Notes: a model not told the origin generated them from the sequence alone. 13,027 bases of DNA from RGIG3009 sp045578425 (GCA_045578425.1 JAZNKF010000041.1:1-13027), one strand, 5' to 3'. Counted from the first letter of the stretch, positions 1-6,982 are shown. Translations and numbers: made by a program.

Positions 1-50
1 GAGCCAAGGAGTTGGCTAAGACATTTGTCTTCCTAAGACCGCTTGGCCTC
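1..50. other. Foldable left terminus
   Basis: The first 50 bases are largely self-complementary. Bases 1-8 can pair with 42-50 (one bulged C), enclosing a perfect 6-bp hairpin AAGACA/TGTCTT at 18-31. An alternative hairpin GTCTT/AAGAC lies at 27-39. No equivalent sequence occurs at the right end, so this could be a real terminal structure or an assembly artefact outside the inverted repeat. No gene is seen here. Confidence 0.4.
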
Positions 51-56
51 CGACTT

Positions 57-107
57 TGTGGTCACGTGACCGCAAGGCACAGAGCATTGACCACAGGACG
101 CAAGGAC
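57..107 (+). repeat. Left inverted terminal repeat (51 bp)
   Basis: This 51-bp stretch is the exact reverse complement of 12954-13004. With a 3-bp gap the match continues over 50-56 (CCGACTT, against 13008-13014). Inside it are the 12-bp palindrome GGTCACGTGACC (60-71), an inverted pair TGTGGTCA/TGACCACA (57-64 and 88-95) and a direct repeat CGCAAGG (71-77, 99-105). Inverted repeats at both ends are expected for protein-primed linear genomes, where they carry the replication origins. That role is inferred from the polymerase encoded here. Unusually, the repeat starts 56 bp in from the window edge on this side and 23 bp in on the other. Confidence 0.9.
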
Positions 108-160
108 GTGAACCCAAAATGTAAACAATGTGTGAACTACAAACATAATGGAATGTGCGT

Positions 161-189
161 TTGACTTTGGTTCTTGTTTGTGCTATACT
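161..189 (+). promoter_or_regulatory. Strong sigma-A-type promoter before the lysin
   Basis: The -35 box TTGACT (161-166) and -10 box TATACT (184-189) are 17 bp apart, and a TG pair one base before the -10 makes it an extended -10 promoter. Transcription would start near 196, just before the SD at 198-206, giving a very short leader. It probably drives the lysis and virion genes. Confidence 0.75.
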
Positions 190-211
190 GTACGCGAAAG
201 GGGTGATACCA

Positions 212-892
212 TTGACCAACAAACAGTTTGTTGACCAACTGAAAAAGGCGGTTAACAGCAAAACATTGTACATTATGGGTTGCTTTGGCGCACCTATGAA
301 CAAGTGGAACAAACAGCGGTACACTAACAATTACGCATACAATAAGCAAACTGAGCGAAAAACTATGATTGAGGGAGCGAGCGCGGACACGTTTGGTTTT
401 GATTGCGTGTGTCTTGTTAAAGGCATTTTGTGGGGTTGGAACGCTGACACGAACCATTCATACGGTGGCGCGAAGTATCAAAGCAACGGCGTTCCCGACA
501 CCACAATAACCAACCTATTAAAGAACTATTGCACCGAGCAAAGCACCGATTTTTCCAAAATCGAAGTTGGTGAGTTCTTAACAATGGACGGGCATTGCGG
601 TGTATATATCGGCGACGGGCTTGCTATTGAAAGCACCCCAAAATGGAAAAACGGGGTACAAATCACCGAAGTGTGGAACATCAAGAAAACGTCAAGTGTG
701 GGACGCACTTGGGTTTCTCACGGAAAGTTGAAAGCGGTCGAGTACATCAAGGAAGAACCGAAGCCCGCCCCCGTAAAATGCGACGTGTTTTGTGTTTTCC
801 CCGAAAACGCAACCGACGCGGAAATCAATTCCACGCGCGTGGAAATGGAACGCATTGGCGTTCGTCCTGTCATTCTTACGAAAAGGGGGTAA
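212..892 (+). CDS. NlpC/P60-like endolysin (peptidoglycan hydrolase)
   Basis: This 226-residue protein resembles Firmicutes phage lysins of the NlpC/P60 or CHAP-like cysteine peptidase type, which cut peptide bonds in peptidoglycan. The likely catalytic Cys is C65 in FGFDCVCLVKG, and the likely catalytic His is H128 in MDGHCGVYIGDG. A Pro/Lys-rich linker (EEPKPAP) separates the catalytic part from a short C-terminal module of about 35 residues of unknown function. The TTG start at 212 is preferred because the near-consensus SD AAGGGGTGA (198-206) lies 5 nt upstream. An in-frame GTG at 155 precedes the predicted transcription start and can be excluded. No signal peptide is seen, so export would need the holin-like protein next door. 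The stop is 4 nt before the next start. One copy of the palindromic repeat lies inside the C-terminal coding region (829-844). The family call is fairly sure; bond specificity is unknown. Confidence 0.8.
   Translation: MTNKQFVDQLKKAVNSKTLYIMGCFGAPMNKWNKQRYTNNYAYNKQTERKTMIEGASADTFGFDCVCLVKGILWGWNADTNHSYGGAKYQSNGVPDTTITNLLKNYCTEQSTDFSKIEVGEFLTMDGHCGVYIGDGLAIESTPKWKNGVQITEVWNIKKTSSVGRTWVSHGKLKAVEYIKEEPKPAPVKCDVFCVFPENATDAEINSTRVEMERIGVRPVILTKRG
829..844. repeat. Palindromic repeat, copy 1 (inside lysin gene)
   Basis: TTCCACGCGCGTGGAA, a perfect 16-bp palindrome. Here it is coding and reads as the peptide N-S-T-R-V-E in the lysin C-terminus. The GCGC centre is shared with copy 7 (11126). Confidence 0.9.
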
Positions 893-896
893 ATGT

Positions 897-1097
897 ATGG
901 ACTTTGCAACCATTGTACAGGCTATTGGCACTTTGGGATTTCCTATCTGTATGTGCATTGCTATGTTTTACTATATGACAAAGCAGACCGAAACGCACAA
1001 AGAGGAAGTCGCCAAAATGACCGAAGCATTGAACAACAACACGCTTGCGCTCAACCGTCTTGAAATGAAGATGGGAGTTGACAGCAATGAGCAGTAA
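897..1097 (+). CDS. Small membrane protein, holin-like candidate
   Basis: This 66-residue protein has one hydrophobic N-terminal segment (about residues 4-24, containing IGTLGFPICMCIAMFYYM) followed by a charged helix with coiled-coil character (KQTETHKEEVAKMTEAL and onward). This plan matches small phage proteins of the YvrJ or BhlA/UviB holin-like types. The position just after the lysin supports a role in making the membrane permeable so that the lysin reaches the wall. The ATG at 897 has the SD AAGGGGG (883-889) 7 nt upstream. The gene ends 11 nt inside the upper collar gene, so the two are probably translationally coupled. Function is inferred from shape and neighbours, not from a definite family signature. 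Confidence 0.55.
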   Translation: MDFATIVQAIGTLGFPICMCIAMFYYMTKQTETHKEEVAKMTEALNNNTLALNRLEMKMGVDSNEQ

Positions 1098-2046
1098 ACC
1101 AACAACGTGGTATTTCGGTAATCGTTTCGGGGACATTATCGACTTTACCGACAAAAACGCGAATGCGACGCAATACGTTGCGTATATGTTGAACCGCGTT
1201 CAATCTATGTTGAAATATGAGGGGTTACCCGACACGTTACCAAAACGCAACTTGGTTCTTATGTTGCAAACAAACGGTTGGGTGTGCATTCCCGACCCGA
1301 AATATTTTGACGGGAAAATGTACGCGTTCACGGGTGGATTGGGCGGCGAACCCGACCCGTATTATATGCCAACAATTTGCACCGTTGCAAACCCCGCGTT
1401 GAACTTTTCCAAAAACTTAACCATTGGCACGGAATGCGTAATTGTACCACACGACAGTTTATACATTGGGCTTTTGCCTATGTTCACGCGGTACGCGTCA
1501 ATGCTTGCCGAGAATGACATTTCAATCCGCATTGCCGACATAAACGCGCGAATTATTAACCTTATTTCCGCGGGCGACGACAATTCGTTGAAAGGCGCGC
1601 AAAAGTATATTGCCGACATTGAAAGCGGTAAACTTGGCGTTGCCGCCGAAAATGCCTTTCTTGACGGCATACGCGCACAGCCTTACGCCGCGGGTAGCGC
1701 GTCCAACAACATCACGCAGTTGATTGAATTGCAACAGTATTTGAAGGCGGGTTGGTTCAATGATTTGGGCTTGAACGCAAATTATAATATGAAGCGCGAA
1801 GCAATCAACAGCACCGAAGCGCAGTTGAACGACGACGCGTTGTTGCCGTTGGTGGACGACATTGTCGCCACACAGCAAGCGGCATTCGACCGCGTCAATG
1901 AACTATACGGAACAAACATTCGCGTGTCGCTTGCGTCCGCGTGGGAAGATAGACAGGAAGAAACTGAACCCGTCGAGGACGACCCCGCAGAACCGCAACC
2001 GACCGAGGAAGAACAGCAAGGGGGTGAACCCGTTGAAACTGATTGA
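1087..2046 (+). CDS. Upper collar / portal (connector) protein, phi29 gp10-like
   Basis: The 319-residue product is close in length to phi29 gp10 (309 aa), the dodecameric connector at the head vertex through which DNA is packaged and to which the tail attaches. The clearest sign is near residues 280-300: a segment with FDRVNELYGTNIRV closely resembles the gp10 segment containing INELYGLNVKV, preceded in both by an acidic, Asn-rich stretch. The N-terminal part (YVAYMLNRVQSMLKYEGLP) also fits the gp10 plan of a tyrosine/leucine-rich helix followed by a Leu-Pro turn. The C-terminal tail of about 30 residues is very acidic. The ATG at 1087 is chosen for its GGGAG SD 9 nt upstream; it overlaps the previous gene by 11 nt. 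The lower collar gene starts inside its 3' end. Confidence 0.85.
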   Translation: MSSKPTTWYFGNRFGDIIDFTDKNANATQYVAYMLNRVQSMLKYEGLPDTLPKRNLVLMLQTNGWVCIPDPKYFDGKMYAFTGGLGGEPDPYYMPTICTVANPALNFSKNLTIGTECVIVPHDSLYIGLLPMFTRYASMLAENDISIRIADINARIINLISAGDDNSLKGAQKYIADIESGKLGVAAENAFLDGIRAQPYAAGSASNNITQLIELQQYLKAGWFNDLGLNANYNMKREAINSTEAQLNDDALLPLVDDIVATQQAAFDRVNELYGTNIRVSLASAWEDRQEETEPVEDDPAEPQPTEEEQQGGEPVETD

Positions 2047-2752
2047 AGTTTTCCCAACTTGGGCGGCGGGTGCGCTGTTTGCCCGATTGGGTGAAAAATA
2101 CCCCGATTTGTTCCCGTGGGCGAGTTCCATTCTTGACGTTGAATATTTCGGCAATTATAGCGGAAATAAAACAATTTCGACATTAGTGGAAAAACTGTTG
2201 ACCGCCGCCGACGTTGACACTGTTGACGCGGCAACGCTTGAAACCCTTGTCGAAGTAATCAAAAACCGTTATGCTGTCACGTGGGGAAAATTGTATGCGG
2301 TTATGTCCGCAGAATACGACCCCATTGAAAACTATTCAATGGTCGAGGAAGAAACCCCCAACATCACCCGCACGGAAACCCCCGACGTGACAAGAACCCG
2401 CAACACGTCGCAGAAAGCGGACGTTGTTGTCACTTCAAGCGGGTCTAACGCCGCTGACGTTTTCGGGTTCAATTCAAGTGAACCCGTACCACAGGCAGAA
2501 ACAAACGGCAACACTACACAGCGCACACAGGGCGACGCGGAAAACAACGTCACCGACGAAACCGAAACGGAAACAGGAACAAGAACCCACACCGAAACAG
2601 GAAACCGAAAGTTGACGCGTTCGGGAAACATCGGCGTGACCACGTCGCAACAAATGCTTGAAAGTGAAATTGCCCTTTGGCAATGGAACTTTTATCAAAC
2701 AGTTTACAGGGACACCGACACGGTTTTGACGTGTCCCGTATATGAATTATAA
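2033..2752 (+). CDS. Lower-collar-like head-tail connector protein
   Basis: This 239-residue protein follows the upper collar gene with a 14-nt overlap, the place of the lower collar (gp11) in phi29-like phages. Residues 1-110 are ordered and hydrophobic. Residues about 105-195 are a low-complexity Thr/Glu/Asn-rich stretch (many TRT, TET and ETG runs). The C-terminus, SGNIGVTTSQQMLESEIALW onward, is the most recognisable part and resembles a segment I associate with connector proteins of small short-tailed Firmicutes phages. The TTG at 2033 is preferred because the SD AAGGGGGTGA (2018-2027) is 5 nt upstream, as for the lysin. The ORF stays open further upstream, but that part only shadows the collar gene. 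The stop codon directly abuts a palindromic repeat. Other possibilities are a tail adaptor or other connector. Confidence 0.6.
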   Translation: MKLIEVFPTWAAGALFARLGEKYPDLFPWASSILDVEYFGNYSGNKTISTLVEKLLTAADVDTVDAATLETLVEVIKNRYAVTWGKLYAVMSAEYDPIENYSMVEEETPNITRTETPDVTRTRNTSQKADVVVTSSGSNAADVFGFNSSEPVPQAETNGNTTQRTQGDAENNVTDETETETGTRTHTETGNRKLTRSGNIGVTTSQQMLESEIALWQWNFYQTVYRDTDTVLTCPVYEL

Positions 2753-2768
2753 TTCCACGCACGTGGAA
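2753..2768. repeat. Palindromic repeat, copy 2
   Basis: TTCCACGCACGTGGAA starts on the base after the TAA stop of the lower-collar-like gene. It ends just before the SD (AAGGTAGGA) of the 88-aa gene, so it exactly fills the junction. Confidence 0.9.
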
Positions 2769-2786
2769 AGAAAGGTAGGACATAAA

Positions 2787-3053
2787 ATGTTCAAAGGCGG
2801 TTACAAAATTATCGACCTTAAAAAGACCCCGTTTGTAGCGGGCGGGGCGGCAATGATGATTGACGGCATTTATGACGCAATCGAAGCAAGTTACGAAAAG
2901 CCTCTTATGCTTGCGGGGCTGAACGTTGGCGGCGTGGAGTACGGCGCGGCTTACGTTGTTCCCACCCTTGCGGGGAGCGCATACACGTTCACCGTTCACG
3001 GGTACACAATCACCGTACAGGACACCGACGCGGTTTCCGTTGCCGCGGCATAA
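2787..3053 (+). CDS. Small 88-aa protein before the capsid gene, probably structural
   Basis: I recognise no named family with certainty. The 88-residue product begins MFKGGYKIIDLKKT and is rich in Gly, Ala, Val and Thr, with alternating hydrophobic residues in its second half (YTFTVHGYTITVQD) that suggest a beta-rich fold. It sits 18 nt before the major capsid gene and 18 nt after a palindromic repeat. In phi29 this neighbourhood holds the scaffold (gp7) and, after the capsid gene, the head fibre (gp8.5). A scaffold is normally helical and charged, which this is not, so a capsid decoration or cement protein is more likely. The ATG at 2787 has the SD AAGGTAGGA about 5 nt upstream. Confidence 0.7.
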   Translation: MFKGGYKIIDLKKTPFVAGGAAMMIDGIYDAIEASYEKPLMLAGLNVGGVEYGAAYVVPTLAGSAYTFTVHGYTITVQDTDAVSVAAA

Positions 3054-3071
3054 AGAAAGGAGTTTCAGCAA

Positions 3072-4229
3072 ATGGAAGTAAAACAGATTTATTCCCTTGT
3101 TAACGGCGCGACAAGCGAAGTTCTTGGCGAAACCGCCGTACTGAATGAAGATTTGTCCAACGTCGTGGACATCGGCGAACAGGTATTCAACGCGAACGCG
3201 CTTGACAGATACGTCAAAGCCCTTGTGAACCACATCGGTCGCGTTATTTTCGTAAACCGCGCATATCGCGGCGGCGCGCCCTCTGTCCTTATGGACGGTT
3301 GGGAGTTCGGTTCTGTGCTTGAAAAGGTACAGGCAGATATGCCCGACGCAAGTGAAAACGAAAGTTGGGAACTTGAAAACGGCGCGTCTTACGACCCCAA
3401 CATTTTCTATCAGCCCAAAGTTTCCGCGAAGTTCTTCAACAAGCGCGTGACTTTTGAAATCCCTATGTCGTTCACCGAAAAACAGGTCAAGCAGAGTTTC
3501 AGCAACGCGACACAGTTGAACGGTTTCATTTCTATGCTGTACAACAGCGTTGACAAGGCTATGACCGTAAAGGTTGACGCGCTGATTATGCGCACAATCA
3601 ACAATATGATTGGCGAAACCGTACACAGCGAGTACAACGCGGGCGACTATGAAGCAAGTTCGGGCGTTCGCGCGGTCAATCTTCTGTACCTGTACAATCA
3701 GCGTTACCCCAACGCACAGTTGACCGCAGAGAACGCGCCCACCGACCCCGAGTTCATTCGTTTCGCGGCGTACAAAATGGGGCTTTACAGCGACAGGCTT
3801 TCCAAAATGTCCACCCTGTTCAACGTGGGCGGTAAAGAAAGATTTACCCCCGCCGATATGCTCCACGTGGTTCTTCTGTCCGATTTCGCCGCCGCCGCAA
3901 ATGTCTATTTGCAGAGCGACACTTTCCACGAACAGTTTACCGCACTTCCCAATGCGGAAACCGTTCCGTATTGGCAGGGTAGCGGCACGGAATACGGTTT
4001 CGACAGCGTTTCCACAATCAACATCAAGACCGCAAGCAACGACGTTGTGGAAATCGGCGGTATTCTTGGCGTAATGTTTGACCGTGACGCGCTTGGCGTT
4101 TCCAACCTTGACCGCCGCGTCACTACCAACTACAACGCAAAAGCCGAGTTCTTCACGAACTTCTACAAGTTCGACGCGGGTTATTTCAACGACCTGAACG
4201 AAAACTTTGTCGTGTTCTTTGTGGCGTAA
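3072..4229 (+). CDS. Major capsid protein
   Basis: The 385-residue protein is the best candidate for the shell protein. Its length, its place after the connector genes and before a terminator and tail genes, and its soluble mixed alpha/beta composition fit an HK97-fold capsid protein of small phages. Features seen include an internal segment FNKRVTFEIPMSFTEKQVKQ, a run resembling the helical spine with MTVKVDALIMRTINNMIG, and a C-terminus FYKFDAGYFNDLNENFVVFF of the kind seen in capsid proteins that replace canonical residues late in the chain. The ATG at 3072 has the SD AAAGGAG 9 nt upstream. No separate scaffold or protease gene is visible nearby, so any scaffolding function may be internal to this protein. 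The gene ends at a strong hairpin terminator, which suits high-level expression. Confidence 0.8.
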   Translation: MEVKQIYSLVNGATSEVLGETAVLNEDLSNVVDIGEQVFNANALDRYVKALVNHIGRVIFVNRAYRGGAPSVLMDGWEFGSVLEKVQADMPDASENESWELENGASYDPNIFYQPKVSAKFFNKRVTFEIPMSFTEKQVKQSFSNATQLNGFISMLYNSVDKAMTVKVDALIMRTINNMIGETVHSEYNAGDYEASSGVRAVNLLYLYNQRYPNAQLTAENAPTDPEFIRFAAYKMGLYSDRLSKMSTLFNVGGKERFTPADMLHVVLLSDFAAAANVYLQSDTFHEQFTALPNAETVPYWQGSGTEYGFDSVSTINIKTASNDVVEIGGILGVMFDRDALGVSNLDRRVTTNYNAKAEFFTNFYKFDAGYFNDLNENFVVFFVA

Positions 4230-4235
4230 ACCCAC

Positions 4236-4273
4236 GACGGGGACGGGGAAACCCGTTCCCGTCTTTATGTTTT
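4236..4273 (+). terminator. Intrinsic terminator after the capsid gene
   Basis: GACGGGGACGGG (4236-4247) pairs with CCCGTTCCCGTC (4252-4263) in a 12-bp stem with one G.T pair, closed by a GAAA tetraloop. The tail TTTATGTTTT is a broken T-run, so termination is probably partial, with read-through into the tail genes. Confidence 0.75.
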
Positions 4274-4287
4274 CCACGCACGTGGAA
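4272..4287. repeat. Palindromic repeat, copy 3
   Basis: TTCCACGCACGTGGAA, with the symmetry extending one base on each side (18 bp in all). It follows the terminator tail and directly precedes the SD (AAAGGAG) of the first tail gene, 14 nt before its ATG. Confidence 0.9.
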
Positions 4288-4301
4288 AGAAAGGAGTAAA
4301 A

Positions 4302-5777
4302 ATGGCTGTAAAGTTTACGAAAATGCAAAAATACCGCGGGAGCGAATATAGTTCAATATATCGAAAAACATTTCGCGGCATTGCATACCCGTTTATAACA
4401 GCGGGGCGCGAAGTTGATATAGATACATACGCGGAATTGAATAATGATATTCGATATGGTTACCGCGCGTCAAATAACGGTATCGGTAATATTTCGTCGG
4501 TAAATACGTATAATTCAACCCGTCTTTATATAAAAGAAGATGGGTCATCAACAGTTCGCGGCTATCCTCTTATGGTTACGGCTAACACACAAGACGCAAC
4601 CGACAGCAATGGTTTACTATTAGAAACCGTTTCAATTTCGGGGCGTTTTAGATTTGGCACTAATATTTCGTGGGCGGGATATTGGAATTATTTGTGGGAC
4701 GGAACTATAAACGTTAACGTGTCTATAAATGGAAACAATCAACGCGCTGTAATTTTTTGCACGAACAAAAATTGGTCGAGAAGTTACGGTAGTGTATCAG
4801 CACAACCGTCAATTCTTTATATTCAAACATATAATGAATACGGAAACGATTATAACGCCCCGCCCGATTTGTTCGGGGGTTATTCAATCGACGGTGTAAC
4901 GCTTGCCCCCGAATATGTGAATATGATTTGGGATTTTGGAAACGTCCCACAAGAAGTTCCAAAACAGTTCAAAGATTGGGTTCTTGCGAACGCCGATGAA
5001 ATATTTCCATATACGTTTGAAGTAAAATCACAGAATGGCGTGAATGTGTTAGCGTCTATAACAGAAGCCCCCGCAATGACTACCGCGGAAGTGGTTTCAG
5101 TTGGTAAACAAAAAACACTTACTTTGACAGGCGTGAACGGTCAAACGTATACAATGACGTGGGAAAGCGAAACCCCCGACGGAAAACAATTCTTGGGACT
5201 TGCCTATGGAGCGAACGAAACCCGCGCAAGCATACCCACAGGAAGAACGACCCCCGTGACGTGGGACGGGTCGTTGACCATTTATGAAGCATACGGCACA
5301 TATCGCCCGCCCGTGACAACCTTTGATATTAACCTATATCAAAGTTCCGCAGAGGTCAACCGAGTTGACAAAACAAACTTTTTGACGGGCGTGGGTACGT
5401 TGTCGGGCGTGTTACGTGAAGAATGTTCAATCATTGCCCCGTCAATCACGTTCAAACAAACAACCGTCCCGACGTTCAATTACGTGTATATAGCGGCGTT
5501 CGGTCGTTATTATTACGTCACGGGTATAACGTCCGTATCAAAAGATATTTGGCGTATGTCATTATCGTGTGACGTGCTTATGACGTGGAAAGACGACATA
5601 AGAGCGTTGACCGCCATTATTGCCCGACAGGAAAACAGTTTCAACCCGCTGTTGCTTGACAGCGAATTGCCCGCACAAGCAAATCAAAATATTACGGTCA
5701 CAGAGTTCCCCGCGGGCGGGTTCAGTACGGACAGCGCGATTGCATATCCGTTTATATTGACCGTTGTGGGAGCGTGA
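4302..5777 (+). CDS. Tail protein 1: variable N-terminal part plus gp9-like tail-knob first half
   Basis: This 491-residue protein is mosaic. Residues about 343-491 resemble the N-terminal region of the phi29 tail knob gp9: compare CDVLMTWKDDIRALTAIIAR here with the gp9 segment containing IDVLQTWMFDIKFQESFIV, preceded in both by an aromatic-rich strand (GRYYYV). Residues 1-230 show no known family and are rich in Tyr, Asn and Ser, as receptor-binding tail parts often are. Residues 230-342 look like a linker with beta-rich segments. The DNA of the first 750 bases is visibly more A/T-rich (ATA, TTA and AAT codons) than its neighbours, hinting at separate acquisition. The ATG at 4302 has a good SD (AAAGGAG). 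The protein stops at 5777, where a gp9-like chain would be expected to continue; the missing second half is in the next ORF, in the +1 frame. Confidence 0.75.
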   Translation: MAVKFTKMQKYRGSEYSSIYRKTFRGIAYPFITAGREVDIDTYAELNNDIRYGYRASNNGIGNISSVNTYNSTRLYIKEDGSSTVRGYPLMVTANTQDATDSNGLLLETVSISGRFRFGTNISWAGYWNYLWDGTINVNVSINGNNQRAVIFCTNKNWSRSYGSVSAQPSILYIQTYNEYGNDYNAPPDLFGGYSIDGVTLAPEYVNMIWDFGNVPQEVPKQFKDWVLANADEIFPYTFEVKSQNGVNVLASITEAPAMTTAEVVSVGKQKTLTLTGVNGQTYTMTWESETPDGKQFLGLAYGANETRASIPTGRTTPVTWDGSLTIYEAYGTYRPPVTTFDINLYQSSAEVNRVDKTNFLTGVGTLSGVLREECSIIAPSITFKQTTVPTFNYVYIAAFGRYYYVTGITSVSKDIWRMSLSCDVLMTWKDDIRALTAIIARQENSFNPLLLDSELPAQANQNITVTEFPAGGFSTDSAIAYPFILTVVGA

Positions 5778-5781
5778 TATT

Positions 5782-6774
5782 ATGAGTACAGCACCGAGCA
5801 ACCCCGCGAACAGTATGAACGCGTCGAACAATTTCAGTTCAATGTATGCAATGACCCGTTCACAGGTGAACGACCTATTGTCGGAACTGAACACGTCAAC
5901 ATTTATTGACAATATCCAACTTCTGTTTGAAACCCCCATTGAGAACCTTATTTCATTACGGTGTTACCCGTTCGACACAAAAGCCCGTTCACCCGCGGGG
6001 GCAACGGGCGACGGGTCAATAATTGTCAACGTGGTCACAATGGAAGCGCAAGGGAACTTCTTGGGTCATATTACCCAACCTATGATTTCATTGGGGTCGC
6101 TGACAGTTCCCGCAAGGTTCGGCAATTTCCTTGACTATGCTCCATTCACAAAGGTCGAAATGTATTTGCCCTATATTGGATTTGTGAACCTTGACACAAA
6201 CGAAGTTATGGGGAAAACCCTGTCAATAAAATATGCCGTTGACTATATGACAGGAATGGGAACGGCGTTCGTTACCGCTGACGGCGTTATGATTTACACG
6301 GGCGAAGGTAAAATCGGCGTTGACGTTACGTTGGGCGGGCGCAACGCCGCGGAAATCGCAAAAAACAACCTTATGACAGGAATAAACACGGCGGGCGGTA
6401 TCGCGTCCACAGCGGCGGCAATCGGTACGGGCGGCGTTGCCGCGGGCGCAATGGTAGGTATGAAAACCCTTGCAAGCACAACCGCAAGCGTCATTCAAGG
6501 CAATCAAGGACACGTCACAAAAGGTTCAATCGGTAGTAGCGCGAACGGGTTCTATGCACCGCAGAATGCCTATTTGATTATTACCAGACCGACACCCGCA
6601 GAACCCGCGACGTATGCGTCCCAATACGGTCGCCCGTCGGGTAAAACGGAACAGTTGCAAGCCCTTACGGGGTACACGGTCGTGGACAGCGTACACGTCG
6701 AGGGAATAACCAACGGCACACAGGACGAAATCACCGAGATTGAACGCCTGTTGAAAAGTGGGGTTATTTTGTAA
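5782..6774 (+). CDS. Tail protein 2: gp9-like tail-knob second half
   Basis: The 330-residue product matches the C-terminal part of phi29 gp9 in plan. It has a beta-rich body, a long Gly/Ala-rich hydrophobic segment (about residues 204-240, GGIASTAAAIGTGGVAAGAM) like the gp9 membrane-active loop that helps DNA cross the host membrane, and a final motif VHVEGITNGTQDEITEIERL paralleling gp9 GDINNNDLQEIRTIF. It begins 4 nt after the stop of tail protein 1, in the +1 frame. The ATG at 5782 has a possible SD GGGAG 10 nt upstream that overlaps the end of the previous gene, so stop-and-restart coupling is likely. The +1-frame ORF cannot extend left past a TGA at 5758. A split gene, programmed frameshifting or an indel are all possible. 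The stop abuts a palindromic repeat. Confidence 0.8.
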   Translation: MSTAPSNPANSMNASNNFSSMYAMTRSQVNDLLSELNTSTFIDNIQLLFETPIENLISLRCYPFDTKARSPAGATGDGSIIVNVVTMEAQGNFLGHITQPMISLGSLTVPARFGNFLDYAPFTKVEMYLPYIGFVNLDTNEVMGKTLSIKYAVDYMTGMGTAFVTADGVMIYTGEGKIGVDVTLGGRNAAEIAKNNLMTGINTAGGIASTAAAIGTGGVAAGAMVGMKTLASTTASVIQGNQGHVTKGSIGSSANGFYAPQNAYLIITRPTPAEPATYASQYGRPSGKTEQLQALTGYTVVDSVHVEGITNGTQDEITEIERLLKSGVIL

Positions 6775-6790
6775 TTCCACGCACGTGGAA
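6775..6790. repeat. Palindromic repeat, copy 4
   Basis: TTCCACGCACGTGGAA directly follows the TAA stop of tail protein 2 and overlaps by two bases the foot of the terminator stem that starts at 6789. No gene starts right after it. Confidence 0.9.
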
Positions 6791-6831
6791 ACCCTGTTTT
6801 GTGCATTATGCACAAAGCGGGGTTTCTTTTT
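6789..6831 (+). terminator. Strong intrinsic terminator closing the virion gene block
   Basis: A 17-bp stem (6789-6805 with 6809-6825, two G.T pairs) with a TTA loop is followed by CTTTTT. It is the clearest terminator in the window and separates the structural genes from the next promoter. Confidence 0.9.
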
Positions 6832-6859
6832 GCCTGTTCTTTTGTGCAAAACGTAGAAA

Positions 6860-6905
6860 CTACACAAATTTGCGAAAACCTATTGCAATTTGCAAAATTT
6901 TGTAG
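6860..6905. promoter_or_regulatory. Inverted repeat around the mid-genome promoter, candidate operator
   Basis: CTACACAAATTTGC (6860-6873) and GCAAAATTTTGTAG (6892-6905) match as inverted arms at 12 of 14 positions. The right arm fills the space just before the -10 box and the left arm lies upstream of the -35 box. This layout suits a repressor or activator such as the XRE protein encoded at 8243, but the binding protein is unknown. Confidence 0.5.
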
Positions 6906-6911
6906 TATAAT
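6883..6911 (+). promoter_or_regulatory. Promoter of the replication/partition genes
   Basis: A -35 box TTGCAA (6883-6888) and a perfect -10 box TATAAT (6906-6911), 17 bp apart, lie in an A/T-rich stretch just after a strong terminator. Transcription would start near 6918, leaving a leader of about 65 nt before the ParB-like gene. Confidence 0.8.
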
Positions 6912-6945
6912 ATAAGAGGATTGAGGGACAACCCCAACCGTACAA

Positions 6946-6963
6946 GGGTAGCGACCGACCGCC
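6946..6963 (+). repeat. Leader motif, copy 1
   Basis: GGGTAGCGACCGACCGCC matches 7746-7763 at 16 of 18 positions. Both copies sit a few bases upstream of the SD of the following gene, so a shared 5'-leader regulatory element is likely. Confidence 0.55.
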
Positions 6964-6982
6964 ACACAGAAAGGAAATCAAA

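Noticed and set aside
155..211. Upstream GTG start extending the lysin by 19 residues with a hydrophobic, signal-like stretch
   Set aside because: The promoter -35 and -10 boxes lie inside this stretch, so the transcript starts after the GTG; TTG 212 has a near-consensus SD.
16..330. Minus-strand ORF at the left end and plus-strand ORF at 12764-13009 sharing a peptide
   Set aside because: The shared peptide is just the translation of the inverted repeat; neither ORF has a good SD, and one overlaps the lysin gene while the other overlaps the membrane protein gene.
1862..2032. Upstream extension of the lower-collar-like ORF to 1862
   Set aside because: It overlaps the acidic end of the upper collar gene out of frame and has an atypical Arg/Lys/Pro composition; the TTG at 2033 has a strong SD.
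2550..4328. A long open frame (592 codons) on the minus strand over the lower-collar, 88-aa and capsid genes
   Set aside because: It mirrors well-supported plus-strand genes with SDs and conserved order, its translation is Val/Cys/His-rich without recognisable domains, and codon bias alone can leave such an antisense frame open.
5757..5783. Promoter-like TTGACC and TATTAT at the tail gene junction
   Set aside because: The spacing is only 15 bp and the sequence is coding on the 5' side; a TG before the -10 makes it possible, but the evidence is too weak to call.
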